Positions 1-8,166 of a stretch of DNA of 64,000 bases are shown here, piece by piece (position 1 is the first letter of the stretch; every line of letters begins with the position of its first letter). The translations under genes and the position numbers were made by a program. A model generated the notes under the pieces. That model did no database searches and had not been told where the DNA came from. It was given only the letters and a program-made list of their open reading frames with translations. Where the stretch lies: contig NZ_LGCI01000006.1 in NCBI RefSeq assembly GCF_001281525.1, positions 151,558 through 215,557 of the forward strand, given 5' to 3'. The stretch comes from Lysinibacillus macroides. Its GTDB lineage: Bacteria; Bacillota; Bacilli; Bacillales_A; Planococcaceae.

Positions 1-819
1 CGATTTGTTTAATAGAAACCAAGCTGGTTTATTTTTTGTCACACGTCCACCTTTTTTAGAAAAACGGAAATAAATCTTGTGTTTTTTCAATTCTAATAAA
101 AATTTGTTAATCTCCCAGCCGCCAATAACCCATAATGCACCACCTTTATCTCGTTTATCAATATAAGATAAGTTATGCTCCTCTAAATACTGAATTAACG
201 GATACTCTGTTTTGGTCACACTTACGCCTACTGTCGTTTTTTTAGATGGCTCCATTTGTTTGGCTTTTTCTTGTTTTAAATAGGCTAACTCTCTTTGTAC
301 TTCTGCCCACATCTCATCTACTTGTTGTAATTTATTTTCGATTATTGGCTTGACCATTTCTTCTATTTTCTCTGAATTTAGTGCATCATTTCCTTTGCTT
401 TTTTCAGGTTCTTTATAGAGTGGTGCTTCAAAATCATGATTCACAAAAATTTGCATGTACCAAACACTAATATCATAAATAAATCGATGTGCTTGTAATA
501 CATCCTGTATATGCACTTCCTTGAATTCATGAGCTGCTTTATTACCCTTTTTTCGTATCCATTCCAACTTTACATAGATTGCTTCTTCGATAGCATTGGT
601 GCGATATAATTTATGTATTCTCTCAGAATGTTTTAATGGATAAATAGTCTCTATTCCTTCCATATCACTAATCATTTTCACTAATTGCTCTGTATATAGA
701 CGCGCCTGCATTAGGCTTGCCTGTGGCTGATCATATAGTGTGTCTTCAATTTGCTTAGCTAGTTCCAGCATTTTAGGTGTTATATTTTTGACAAAATCCA
801 ATAAAAAATTATGCCCCAT
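1..819 (-). CDS. DUF4145-like N-terminal part of a larger protein (partial, runs off left edge)
   Basis: The reading frame is open from an ATG at 819 to base 1 (273 codons, no stop), so the gene continues outside the window. A GGTGGGGGA ribosome site precedes the ATG. Residues about 1-135 look like a DUF4145-type helical domain (ALL-rich start, then a RKKGNKAAHEF motif near residue 110), a module known at the N-terminus of type I restriction HsdR subunits and other helicases. A charged linker (about 150-205) follows, then a module with GGALWVIGGWE and later GGRVTKNKPAWFLL, which I have seen in DNA-processing proteins but cannot name. Function is inferred only; a defence or repair helicase is plausible. 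The IS element and remnants next to it mark an accessory region. Confidence 0.75.
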   Translation of the reverse strand, partial: MGHNFLLDFVKNITPKMLELAKQIEDTLYDQPQASLMQARLYTEQLVKMISDMEGIETIYPLKHSERIHKLYRTNAIEEAIYVKLEWIRKKGNKAAHEFKEVHIQDVLQAHRFIYDISVWYMQIFVNHDFEAPLYKEPEKSKGNDALNSEKIEEMVKPIIENKLQQVDEMWAEVQRELAYLKQEKAKQMEPSKKTTVGVSVTKTEYPLIQYLEEHNLSYIDKRDKGGALWVIGGWEINKFLLELKKHKIYFRFSKKGGRVTKNKPAWFLLNKS

Positions 820-1063
820 TTTTAATTATCCCCCACCATCTAATGATTTCATTTTCGCATGTCTTCTTTTCCAATTACTTTATTAAATTATATCTTTTCT
901 TTTTAGGAAAATAAAAGAAAAATTAGCAGAAGAATGGACCAAAAAGAGCTAGCTATTATTAAATGGTTATGGACTAACCTAATTTCATAAGACAACATAA
1001 AACACCTCTGAAATGGGTATGTATAAACATGTACATATTCAATCATTCTGGAGGTGTTTTTCT

Positions 1064-1381
1064 ATGACAAGGAGTAGTTATTCTTCTGATGTAAAGTGGG
1101 CCGTTGTGAAAGAAAAATTAGCAGGTAAATTAACGACGAAAGAGATTATGGAGAAATACGGGATTAAAAATAAATCGCAAGTGGAAACATGGATGCGTTG
1201 GTACAAAAATAAGGAGCTTTATCGCTTTGATCAACCAGTAGGCAAGCAGTATACGTATGGGCATGGACCCGAAGGAAAAAGTGAACAAGAAATGAAGGAT
1301 CGTAAAATGATGCATCTTGAAATGGAGAATGAGATTTTAAAAAAGTTTATGGAAATCGCAAAGGAGTTGAACGGAAAGTAA
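1064..1381 (+). CDS. IS3-family transposase OrfA
   Basis: 105-residue helix-turn-helix protein that binds the element's ends. Residues 8-60 form the HTH (Tnp IS3/IS911 type) including TTKEIMEKYGI and a W-R-WY segment; the C-terminal third, with LEMENEILKKFMEI, is a leucine-zipper-like coiled coil for OrfA/OrfAB contacts. The ATG at 1064 is chosen because GGAGGTG lies just upstream at 1050-1056; an upstream in-frame ATG at 1013 has no ribosome site. A canonical slippery heptamer near the 3' end would allow fusion to OrfB by -1 frameshifting. Confidence 0.88.
   Translation: MTRSSYSSDVKWAVVKEKLAGKLTTKEIMEKYGIKNKSQVETWMRWYKNKELYRFDQPVGKQYTYGHGPEGKSEQEMKDRKMMHLEMENEILKKFMEIAKELNGK
1339..1345 (+). 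promoter_or_regulatory. Programmed -1 frameshift heptamer A AAA AAG
   Basis: AAAAAAG lies in register with orfA (codons TTA AAA AAG), exactly the X XXY YYZ form used by IS3 elements. A -1 slip enters the orfB frame at 1345, which is open through the orfB GTG at 1393, so an OrfAB fusion can be made. Confidence 0.8.
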
Positions 1382-1392
1382 TCTTACAAACC

Positions 1393-2227
1393 GTGGCGAA
1401 GTTACGTAAGAAATATACAGTCACACTCATTTTAGAGGTGTTAGATATCCCACGTGCAACATATTATCGTTGGACGAAAGAAGGCGTTGATGAACATTCT
1501 CCCATTGAAACGGCCATTATTACGCTTTGTGAGAAAACGAAGTATCGTTATGGACACCGTAAAATTAAGCATTTATTACACAAAGAATATGGCTATCAGT
1601 TGAACCGTAATACCGTTCAAAAATGGATGCAAAAGCACAACCTCCAATGTCGGGTGAAAAAGAAACGTCGATTTAAAGCGGATCAGGGACCCGAAATAAT
1701 CGCCCCTAACTTATTAGCTCGCTCTTTTACAGCTACGGCGCCCAATGAAAAGTGGGTAACAGATATTACGTACATTCAGTATGGATCAACAACCATGTAT
1801 TTAGCGACGGTTTTGGACCTATATAATAACGAGATTGTTGCATACAAACTTTATGACCATCAACAGACACCTCTTGGTAATGGATGTATTAAAGGCGGCT
1901 TTAGAAGCTAGAAATGATCCCAAAGGAGTGATTGTGCATTCGGACCAAGGGAGTGTTTATACATCTTACGCATATCAAAATTTATTGGAGGAGATGAAGT
2001 GTCGCCCTAGCATGTCACGTCGAGGAAACTGTTGGGATAATGCGGTGATTGAATCGTTCCATTCCAATATAAAAACAGAGGAATTTCAACGAGTGAAACA
2101 TCATTCGTTAACAAATGAGGAAACTAGATTACGTGTAATTAAATATATGAAAGAATATAATGAGGAGCGAATACAAGAAAAATTAGGCTATTTAACTCCC
2201 CTTGAATTTGGAAAGCAAGCAGCCTAA
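1393..2227 (+). pseudogene. IS3-family transposase OrfB (integrase core), frameshifted
   Basis: DDE transposase catalytic subunit. The first part (GTG at 1393, possible start) has the HTH_21 region with TKYRYGHRKI and the integrase core with the first Asp in KWVTDITYI. The frame ends at 1911 after a drift into a nonsense tail. The remainder continues one base later from about 1875, with the second Asp in VHSDQGSVYTS and the Glu in NCWDNAVIESFHS, ending at 2227. The joint reads TPL then VMDVL, so a one-base insertion near 1873-1876 (an extra T in CCTCTTGG) explains the break. All three catalytic acids survive, so the damage looks recent, unless it is a sequencing error. Confidence 0.85.
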
Positions 2228-2268
2228 TTAGGTGTTTTATGTGTGTCTCAAATGACTAGGTCAGTTCA

Positions 2269-2507
2269 TACCAAATCTTTTATTTGTTTTTCCAATGAAG
2301 ATGTCTTCCGATGACAACATATGAACGGAGTATGAGCAAAAAAAGATATTAGGGCGGTACAAGAGATGTCAAAATCAATTAATGAGGAATGGATATCTAA
2401 TGACAAGTTTTCTGTCACCGAATCTGCAATTTGAAAATAATCAATTCTACCGTCAATATCAAAGAAAAACATAGGGAGATTTTTGTCTTCCTATGTTTTC
2501 ATTCAAA
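2269..2507. other. Non-coding or remnant stretch right of the IS
   Basis: No complete gene is evident. On the plus strand about 2333-2437 reads as a plausible protein tail (INEEWISNDKFSVTESAI then stop), which may be the remnant of a gene cut by the IS or an earlier event. An inverted repeat ACATAGG ... CCTATGT at about 2469-2496 could be a terminator for the small minus-strand gene on its right. Confidence 0.3.
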
Positions 2508-2657
2508 TTATTGTTCTGTTTGTTCTTGCTTCTTTTTCAAATACTCCACACGTATTTTCTCAAGTTGCTGCTTTTTATCAAATTTGGCTGGCTTGTGTTT
2601 TTCTTGATACTTTGCCACAGCCACCTTACCTTTAGTATCCAATTGATATTTCCCCAC
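2508..2657 (-). CDS. Small basic hypothetical protein, 49 aa
   Basis: From a GTG at 2657 the frame runs to TAA at 2508. The product is highly charged and helical, with segments such as AKYQEKHKPAKFDKKQQLEK and EYLKKKQEQTEQ; this composition and the AGGTG ribosome site 8 bases upstream suggest real coding. A stop lies just upstream of the GTG in frame. I do not recognise the family. The position beside ssrA, a frequent integration site, means it could also be the tail of a decayed element gene. Confidence 0.4.
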   Translation of the reverse strand: MGKYQLDTKGKVAVAKYQEKHKPAKFDKKQQLEKIRVEYLKKKQEQTEQ

Positions 2658-2892
2658 TTTGGTTCACCTACTTTTCCTGCCTTTAAAGAAATCTATTCAA
2701 CAAATATAGTATACCTTATTTTGTTGATGTAAACCTTTTTCCTATATTGGTGTACTGCTTAACCTTAATTTCAGTAAAAGTTTAGTAAATAATTCATAGC
2801 CAAATGTATTTAAAGTATCTGTATCCGCACTCATTTTAGATGCTGGTACCTTTATCCTTATTTAGCGCTACAATATTGCTCATCTTTATGTA

Positions 2893-3245
2893 TGGAGACG
2901 GCGGGAGTCGAACCCGCGTCCAAAGACTCCAATACTTCAGCTTCTACGCGTGTAGTTTGCCTATTTACGATTCACGTAACATTATGCCGACAAACAGGCG
3001 TCCTGTACGCTAACCTGAAAATCTCTTGCCGATGACTCAGGTGGCACCATCGACCGTATCCCACTAAAGTTGGGCCCCACGTTCTCTACATGGGCGATAG
3101 AGAGGCAGAGCGCTTAAGAGCTTACGCTGCGAAAGCTAAGTTTTGTTGTTTGCCAGTTATTATATAACTGTCGTTGATGACGGAGCCGAGCCCTCCGACG
3201 CGCGACTAAAGCTTGAACCATCCCTGTCGAATCCGTAACGTCCCC
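2893..3245 (-). ncRNA. ssrA: Transfer-messenger RNA (tmRNA)
   Basis: The 353-nt gene rescues stalled ribosomes together with SmpB, encoded 0.6 kb away. The 5' end GGGGACGTTACGGATTCGAC at 3245 and the 3' end GGTTCGACTCCCGCCGTCTCCA at 2893 form the tRNA-Ala-like half (GGGGAC pairs with GTCTCC, with one G-U pair) and include the encoded CCA. The mRNA-like part encodes the tag in the middle, followed by pseudoknot-forming sequences. Ends are assigned by tmRNA consensus and should be correct within a few bases. Confidence 0.96.
3122..3154 (-). other. tmRNA tag reading frame, (A)GKQQNLAFAA
   Basis: Inside ssrA the resume codon GGC at 3154 starts GGC AAA CAA CAA AAC TTA GCT TTC GCA GCG TAA. With the alanine carried by tmRNA the tag is AGKQQNLAFAA. 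It ends in AFAA, whereas the Bacillus subtilis tag ends in ALAA; a hydrophobic residue before the two alanines keeps it a ClpXP-type degron, and clpP is also in this window. Confidence 0.9.
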
Positions 3246-3358
3246 TTGAACATGAACTAAAGCAGATTAGCCTCGTTCAAACAAAGAGCTAGAATTGCTT
3301 CTAGTACGGTGGGAGCTTAAAAGTACGCTTCCATGAAATCTGGCAATCAGTAATACCT

Positions 3359-3387
3359 ATTATAAAACAAAACGGATGATAGTTCAA
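3359..3387 (-). promoter_or_regulatory. Sigma-A promoter of ssrA
   Basis: On the minus strand TTGAAC (3387-3382) is followed after 17 bases by TATAAT (3364-3359). It would start a precursor with a leader of roughly 105 nt that must be trimmed at 3245. A small CTAGAAGC/GCTTCTAG-like hairpin lies in the leader at about 3287-3302. Confidence 0.75.
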
Positions 3388-3469
3388 GTTTCCTGCCAAC
3401 TTAGAAAAAATTGGCTTGAATATTACAAACTATCTACCAGTGTGTTTTTTCTATTCTTCACTTTTGCTG

Positions 3470-3715
3470 TTCTATCCACTACCCTGGCTTTGCTTCTCTA
3501 TACTCAAAGCAAAAATTCCACTACCAAAACGGCAGCTTCCTATATCATCATTTAGTTTTTCCTATCCATCACTTTCTCCATTCTATCCACTCCCCTTGTT
3601 CTGCTTCCCTATACTCAAAGCAAAGAGCCTACTACCCAAAAACGGCAGCTTCCTATATCATCAATAGTTTTCCTATCCATCACTCTCGCTGTTCTATCCG
3701 TCACTTTATCCATTC
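3470..3715. repeat. 111-bp tandem direct repeat (two copies plus a partial third)
   Basis: TTCTATCC recurs at 3470, 3581 and 3692, an exact 111-bp period. Copies one and two share CTATACTCAAAGCAAA, AAACGGCAGCTTCCTATATC and CCTATCCATCACT blocks at the same offsets. The third copy breaks off by about 3715. The repeat is non-coding, pyrimidine-rich on the plus strand, and fills the gap between ssrA and the smpB terminator. The rest of 3388-3469 shows nothing else. Confidence 0.8.
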
Positions 3716-3765
3716 CATCCGCCTGACCCGGCACACCACACGCCTTCATCCGCTTCCCACCAAAA

Positions 3766-3800
3766 GCAAAAAGCTCACCGTGATCCAGCAGTGAGCTTTC
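3766..3800 (-). terminator. Terminator downstream of smpB
   Basis: AAGCTCAC at 3771-3778 pairs with GTGAGCTT at 3791-3798; read on the minus strand the hairpin is followed by TTTTTGCTTTTGG. Confidence 0.8.
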
Positions 3801-3810
3801 TTTCAATCTA

Positions 3811-4278
3811 TTAAAATTGATTTTTTGCTTTGAAGGCACGTTCCATTTCGCGTTTTGCTTCTTTTTTACGCATGTCATCGCGTTTATCATAGTCTTTTTT
3901 CCCTTTACCTACGCCGATTAGGAGCTTGGCGTAGCCGTCCTTGATGTACATTTTTAATGGGACGATTGTGTAGCCGTCACGTTTTACGGCTCCGACTAGC
4001 TCGCCGATTTGCTTCTTGTGGAGCAGCAGCTTGCGCGCGCGTAGTGGATCGTGGTTGAAGCGATTGCCTTGATCGAATGGGCTAACGTGCATATTGCTAA
4101 TCCATGCTTCGCCATTACGGATGCGGACAAAGGAGTCTTTCAGCTGGACCTTGCCTGCACGGATGGATTTGATTTCTGTGCCTGTTAGTACCATGCCTGC
4201 TTCAATTGTCTCTTCGATGAAGTAGTCATGGCCTGCTTTTTTGTTTTGTGCTAATACTTTACCCGTACCTTTTGCCAT
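3811..4278 (-). CDS. smpB: SsrA-binding protein SmpB
   Basis: 155-residue RNA-binding protein that delivers tmRNA to stalled ribosomes. Recognisable motifs are [56 protein letters not shown], the [12 protein letters not shown] loop and a basic C-terminal tail [13 protein letters not shown] start at the ATG at 4278: the longer frame begins with a GTG that is itself part of the ribosome site GAGGGTG. It follows rnr, with a hairpin between the two, as in Bacillus, and its partner ssrA lies just beyond, so trans-translation and the exonuclease RNase R are grouped. Confidence 0.97.
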   Translation of the reverse strand: MAKGTGKVLAQNKKAGHDYFIEETIEAGMVLTGTEIKSIRAGKVQLKDSFVRIRNGEAWISNMHVSPFDQGNRFNHDPLRARKLLLHKKQIGELVGAVKRDGYTIVPLKMYIKDGYAKLLIGVGKGKKDYDKRDDMRKKEAKREMERAFKAKNQF

Positions 4279-4299
4279 ATCTTTCACCCTCTACTTAAA

Positions 4300-4333
4300 A
4301 GGTCGAAAGCACCCGTTGACGGGCTGCTTTCGC
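4300..4333 (-). terminator. Hairpin between rnr and smpB
   Basis: CGAAAGCACCCGT (4304-4316) pairs with GGGCTGCTTTCG (4321-4332). The following T run on the minus strand is short (CCTTTT), so it may only attenuate transcription or protect the rnr 3' end. Confidence 0.6.
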
Positions 4334-4339
4334 TTATGC

Positions 4340-6778
4340 TTATTTACGCTTTGTTTTTTTCTTTTTGCCTTTTTTTGCAATGCCCTCATAGAACTTTTGC
4401 TTTTGTTTTACGCGTTTTTTAGGACCTGGGCTTGAGTCGTCTTTGCGACGTCCACGTGGGTCGCGATCATTTTCACCGCGCTTGGAGCCACGACTACCTC
4501 TGTCTTCCTCTTGACGACTGCCTCTACGTCCGCCTCTTTCCTCATCACTGCGTGTGCTTCGGCGACTGCGGCCACCTTTGTTATCGCTGTAATTTTTACG
4601 TGCATGAATAACAGTAGGTGTTGCTTTGCGTGTTCGTCCATATGAAGTTACCATTCCCACGATTTCAAAGTCAATGGATGACTCCTCAATAATGACATTA
4701 GCCACGCGGACTTTCACTTCATCACCAATACGGAATTGACGATTCGTGCGCTCTCCGATCATAATCATTTGACGATCATCAAAACGGTAGTAATCATCTG
4801 TCATATTGCTAATATGGACAAGTCCTTCGATTGTGTTTGGTAGCTCCACGAAAATACCAAAGTTTGTAATGGATGAAACAATTCCTTCGAATTCTTCGCC
4901 AATTTTGTCCGACATATATTGTGCTTTTTTCAGTGCGTCTGTATCACGTTCAGCATCCACAGCACGACGTTCACGCTCGGATGTGTGGTCAGCAATTTCA
5001 TCCATCGCCATACTCCACTGTGCAATTGTTTCTCTCGACGTATCCTTGTTGATTAAATACGTGCGAATTAAACGATGGACGATTAAGTCTGGATAACGAC
5101 GAATTGGTGATGTGAAGTGTGTATAGAAATCCGTTGATAAACCAAAGTGTCCAAGACTTTCTGGATAATATTTTGCCTGTTGCATTGAGCGTAGTAGCAT
5201 TGTTGAAATAACAGGCTCCTCTGGCATACCTTCAATCGCCTTTAATACATCCTGTAATGCCTTAGGATGAATGGTATTGCCTGTACCTTTAATTAAAATA
5301 CCGAAATTCGTGACAAATTCAAAGAAGCGTTGTAGCTTTTCAGGCTTTGGATCTTCGTGAATACGATAGATGAACGGTACATTCATCCAGTGGAAGTGCT
5401 CTGCCACGGTTTCATTGGCAGCGAGCATAAAGTCTTCAATTAGCTTCTCAGCTACTGTACGTTCACGTAATTCAATATCTACTGGCCAGCCCTCTTCATT
5501 GACAATGACTTTGGATTCTTTAAAATCAAAATCAATTGCCCCTCGCATTTCACGTTTATGACGTAAAATATTGGACAGCTCTTTCATATTGTTAAACATA
5601 GGAACAAGTGACTCATAGCGTTCAAGTAATGCCTCATCCTGCTCCTCTAAAATTTTATAAACATCCTTATAGGTCATGCGCTCAGTCGTTTTAATGACAC
5701 TTTGGAAAATTTCATGGGCAACCACATTTCCATTCGCATCAATAATCATTTCACAGGATAGTGTTAAACGATCAACCTGTGGATTTAATGAGCAAATACC
5801 ATTCGATAAACGATGTGGAATCATTGGAATGACACGGTCTGTTAAATAAACACTTGTAGCACGGTCATAAGCTTCAATGTCAATGACAGAGCCCTGCGTT
5901 ACATAATAACTAACATCTGCAATATGTACGCCAAGCTTATAAGTACCATCTCCATTTTTCGTTACGGTTACCGCATCATCCAAGTCCTTTGCATCTGCAC
6001 CATCAATCGTTACAATTGTTTCATGTCGTAAATCACGGCGACCCACTAAATCGGCCTCGGTAATTTCATCTGGCACGCGCTGGGCAGCAGCAATGACCTC
6101 GTCTGGAAATTCAGGTGGAATGTCATGCTTATATAAGATTGATAAAATATCTACCCCAGGGTCATTTTTATGCCCTAAAATTTTTGTAATATAGCCTGTT
6201 GCCGATTTTAAATCCTCCGGCCATGTTGCAATCTCCACAACAACTTTGTGTCCGTCGACTGCGCCCAATGTATCACCCTTTGCAATAAAGATATCCATTG
6301 GTAGCTTTTTATCGTCTAAGACAACAAAGCCAAAGCCACGATTTGCCTGGAATGTACCGACAAAGCTTGTTTGACCACGCTCGACGACTTTCGTCACGGT
6401 TCCTTCTCGGCGATCACCAAATGATTCCTTTAGGACACGAATTAAAACTGTATCACCATTAATGGCACCATTTGTTTCATGCGGTGGAATAAATACATCA
6501 TCCATGCCCTCGATATCGGGTGTGACAAAACCAAAGCCCTTCGCATGACCAATAAATTTGCCTCTTAGTAAATTCATACGCTCTGGTAGACCATAGCGAT
6601 TGGAGCGAGAACGTACAACTAAGCCCTGCCCTTCCATGCGGACAAGCGTTTTTACAAGCTCCTTAAATTCTTCAGCGTCCTCAAATCCAAACTCTTCCTC
6701 AATTTCACCAACGGTTAATGGCTGGTAATCCTCTTGACTCAAAAAGTCGAGTATTCGACTTTGTAATGTATCTTTCAT
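4340..6778 (-). CDS. rnr: Ribonuclease R
   Basis: 3'-5' exoribonuclease of the RNB family that degrades structured RNA and takes part in tmRNA-linked mRNA decay. In the 812 residues: winged HTH about 1-65, cold-shock domains about 70-130 and 138-200 ([19 protein letters not shown] and [18 protein letters not shown]), RNB core about 250-575 with the metal-binding DAKDLDDAV motif near 262-270, an S1 domain about 625-705 ([17 protein letters not shown]) and a strongly basic, low-complexity tail from 715. Length fits the Gram-positive family. AGGAGGG precedes the ATG at 6778. Upstream est and secG share the strand. Confidence 0.97.
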   Translation of the reverse strand: MKDTLQSRILDFLSQEDYQPLTVGEIEEEFGFEDAEEFKELVKTLVRMEGQGLVVRSRSNRYGLPERMNLLRGKFIGHAKGFGFVTPDIEGMDDVFIPPHETNGAINGDTVLIRVLKESFGDRREGTVTKVVERGQTSFVGTFQANRGFGFVVLDDKKLPMDIFIAKGDTLGAVDGHKVVVEIATWPEDLKSATGYITKILGHKNDPGVDILSILYKHDIPPEFPDEVIAAAQRVPDEITEADLVGRRDLRHETIVTIDGADAKDLDDAVTVTKNGDGTYKLGVHIADVSYYVTQGSVIDIEAYDRATSVYLTDRVIPMIPHRLSNGICSLNPQVDRLTLSCEMIIDANGNVVAHEIFQSVIKTTERMTYKDVYKILEEQDEALLERYESLVPMFNNMKELSNILRHKREMRGAIDFDFKESKVIVNEEGWPVDIELRERTVAEKLIEDFMLAANETVAEHFHWMNVPFIYRIHEDPKPEKLQRFFEFVTNFGILIKGTGNTIHPKALQDVLKAIEGMPEEPVISTMLLRSMQQAKYYPESLGHFGLSTDFYTHFTSPIRRYPDLIVHRLIRTYLINKDTSRETIAQWSMAMDEIADHTSERERRAVDAERDTDALKKAQYMSDKIGEEFEGIVSSITNFGIFVELPNTIEGLVHISNMTDDYYRFDDRQMIMIGERTNRQFRIGDEVKVRVANVIIEESSIDFEIVGMVTSYGRTRKATPTVIHARKNYSDNKGGRSRRSTRSDEERGGRRGSRQEEDRGSRGSKRGENDRDPRGRRKDDSSPGPKKRVKQKQKFYEGIAKKGKKKKTKRK

Positions 6779-6811
6779 ATATTTCCCTCCTTCATTTAAA
6801 AATCCTCTATA

Positions 6812-7558
6812 TTATTGTGCCCAATTTAGGCTTTCTAAAAAGTGATAAATATCTTCATGTAATTGATCTTTTTCTTGATCTAATGTAATAACATGCTTGG
6901 AGTTTTCATACCACTTGATATGCTTTTCCAGTGACTCAGTTTGATTATATATAATATTTGCAGATTCTGGATCTATCACCTCATCATTTGTTGCTTGTAC
7001 AACAAAAATAGGCGCATAAATCATATCAATTTCTTGACGTGTACGTGCAATAAATTCACGTAGCTCCTGCAATGATGGCATACTTTGTTCCATGATTAGC
7101 AAAATTTCTTCGTCAATTTGCGAATCCAACTTACCTTGGAATTTTTTATAGTCCTTGGCATATTTTAAAACGCCCTCGAACATTATGTCTGTTGTCCGCA
7201 TTGTCATAGGAGCGCACATTGTGACAATCCCCTTTATTGGATGAGTCAATGCCACATTTAATGCCATCACACCGCCTAATGACAAACCAGCAACGGCAAT
7301 TTCCTCATAGCCAGCATCCCGTAACTGTTGGTAGGCGGTTACAACATCCTGCCACCAATCTGCTGGTCCTGTTGTGATCAGTTCTTCGGGTTCCACACCG
7401 TGACCTTTATAGTGAGGTGCTAATGTAGTATACCCTTTTTTCTCTAAAAATCTACCAAGCATACGCACGTCTGCAGAACTACCTGTAAAGCCATGTAATA
7501 ATAAAACGGCACGTGGCCCTGATTGAAAGAAAAATGGCTGTGATAGTGATTTTTTCAT
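6812..7558 (-). CDS. est: Carboxylesterase, Est30 type
   Basis: 248-residue alpha/beta hydrolase of the small monoglyceride-lipase-like carboxylesterases, the same length as Geobacillus Est30. The HGFTG oxyanion motif is near residue 22; the catalytic triad is Ser93 in GLSLGG, Asp192 in [10 protein letters not shown] and His222 in SKHVITLD, matching the family spacing. No signal peptide, so it acts in the cytoplasm on short acyl esters. I start at the ATG at 7558, with AAAGGAG 8 bases upstream; a longer in-frame start lies before the ribosome site. It is placed between secG and rnr as in other Bacillaceae. Confidence 0.95.
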   Translation of the reverse strand: MKKSLSQPFFFQSGPRAVLLLHGFTGSSADVRMLGRFLEKKGYTTLAPHYKGHGVEPEELITTGPADWWQDVVTAYQQLRDAGYEEIAVAGLSLGGVMALNVALTHPIKGIVTMCAPMTMRTTDIMFEGVLKYAKDYKKFQGKLDSQIDEEILLIMEQSMPSLQELREFIARTRQEIDMIYAPIFVVQATNDEVIDPESANIIYNQTESLEKHIKWYENSKHVITLDQEKDQLHEDIYHFLESLNWAQ

Positions 7559-7598
7559 TGCAAATACTCCTTTATTCTCAAACATTCAACCTCTCTCT

Positions 7599-7628
7599 AG
7601 TATAGCCATTTTAACCATACTTGAGCAA
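7599..7628 (-). promoter_or_regulatory. Predicted promoter of est-rnr
   Basis: On the minus strand TTGCTC (7628-7623), 18-base spacer, TATACT (7604-7599), about 40 bases before the est ATG. It lies between the secG terminator and est, so est and rnr can be transcribed separately from secG. Confidence 0.55.
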
Positions 7629-7682
7629 ATGGCACTTGGCTTTTCTTTTATAACAGAGAGAAAATTTTCCATTTGCGAATGA

Positions 7683-7716
7683 TAAAAGAAAACGCCCAAC
7701 CGATTTGGTTAGGCGA
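7683..7716 (-). terminator. Terminator of secG
   Basis: CGCCTAACC/GGTTGGGCG stem (7715-7707 with 7701-7693) with an AAAT loop, followed on the minus strand by TTTTCTTTT. Confidence 0.85.
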
Positions 7717-7730
7717 TCTATTTTCAACTA

Positions 7731-7958
7731 TTAGATTTTTGTAATAGCGATTGCTAAAATAAAGAATATGATAGCTAACACAATTGTTGCACGATGAAGG
7801 ACTAAGTCCATACCACGTGCCTTTTGTTTTCCAAATAGTTGCTCAGCTCCACCCGAGATGGCACCTGATAAGCCTGCACTTTTACTTGATTGAAGTAAGA
7901 CAACAACAATCAATGCTAATGATATGATTACTAATGAAACTAACAATACTGTATGCAT
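7731..7958 (-). CDS. secG: Preprotein translocase subunit SecG
   Basis: 75-residue membrane component of the SecYEG channel. Two transmembrane helices (about 3-22 and 52-74) flank the hallmark [20 protein letters not shown] loop. The ATG at 7958 is preferred because a longer reading frame would start at a GTG inside the ribosome site GGGAGGTG. Monocistronic: promoter at 8000-8028 and terminator right after the gene. Confidence 0.97.
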   Translation of the reverse strand: MHTVLLVSLVIISLALIVVVLLQSSKSAGLSGAISGGAEQLFGKQKARGMDLVLHRATIVLAIIFFILAIAITKI

Positions 7959-7999
7959 ACACTGCACCTCCCGAACTTTGAAACATCACAACAGACTAT

Positions 8000-8028
8000 A
8001 TTATAACAAAAAAAAATTGGCATGACAA
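8000..8028 (-). promoter_or_regulatory. Sigma-A promoter of secG
   Basis: Minus-strand TTGTCA (8028-8023), 17-base spacer rich in T, TATAAT (8005-8000). Confidence 0.7.
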
Positions 8029-8166
8029 ACATAGCCTGAGGATTAGGAGAAAATTACCTACTTTACACACGACTATTTGTCGATTTCTGCTACTAATTGT
8101 GGATATAAACCATTCTATAATTGGATTATAATAGAAATACTGATAGTTATTTGGGGGATTTAAGCG

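Larger units (their letters stand above)
970..2268 (+). mobile_element. IS3-family insertion sequence, degenerate
   Basis: A 1.3-kb element with two overlapping transposase frames bounded by imperfect terminal inverted repeats. The left end starts TGGACTAACCTA at 970 and the right end, read inward, starts TGAACTGACCTA at 2268. Both ends run into an identical ACATAAAACACCT block about 26 bases in, giving roughly 38-bp repeats. The layout orfA, A6G slippery heptamer, orfB in the -1 frame and DDE residues is typical of IS3/IS150-type elements. No convincing target duplication is visible at the two junctions. A frameshift in orfB suggests the copy can no longer move by itself. Confidence 0.9.

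Noticed and set aside
2493-2732. Plus-strand 79-codon hydrophobic frame
   Set aside because: Antisense to the small basic frame; Phe/Leu-rich composition is the complement of Lys/Gln codons.
3416-3667. 83-codon frame in the 111-bp repeat
   Set aside because: Pyrimidine-rich repeat gives a repeated protein without ribosome site; no coding character.
4408-4641. 77-codon frame in the rnr 3' end
   Set aside because: Alternate frame of the basic low-complexity tail of RNase R.
8060-8160. Promoter TTGTGG ... TATAAT for the lipoprotein gene
   Set aside because: Spacing of 13 bases is too short for sigma-A.
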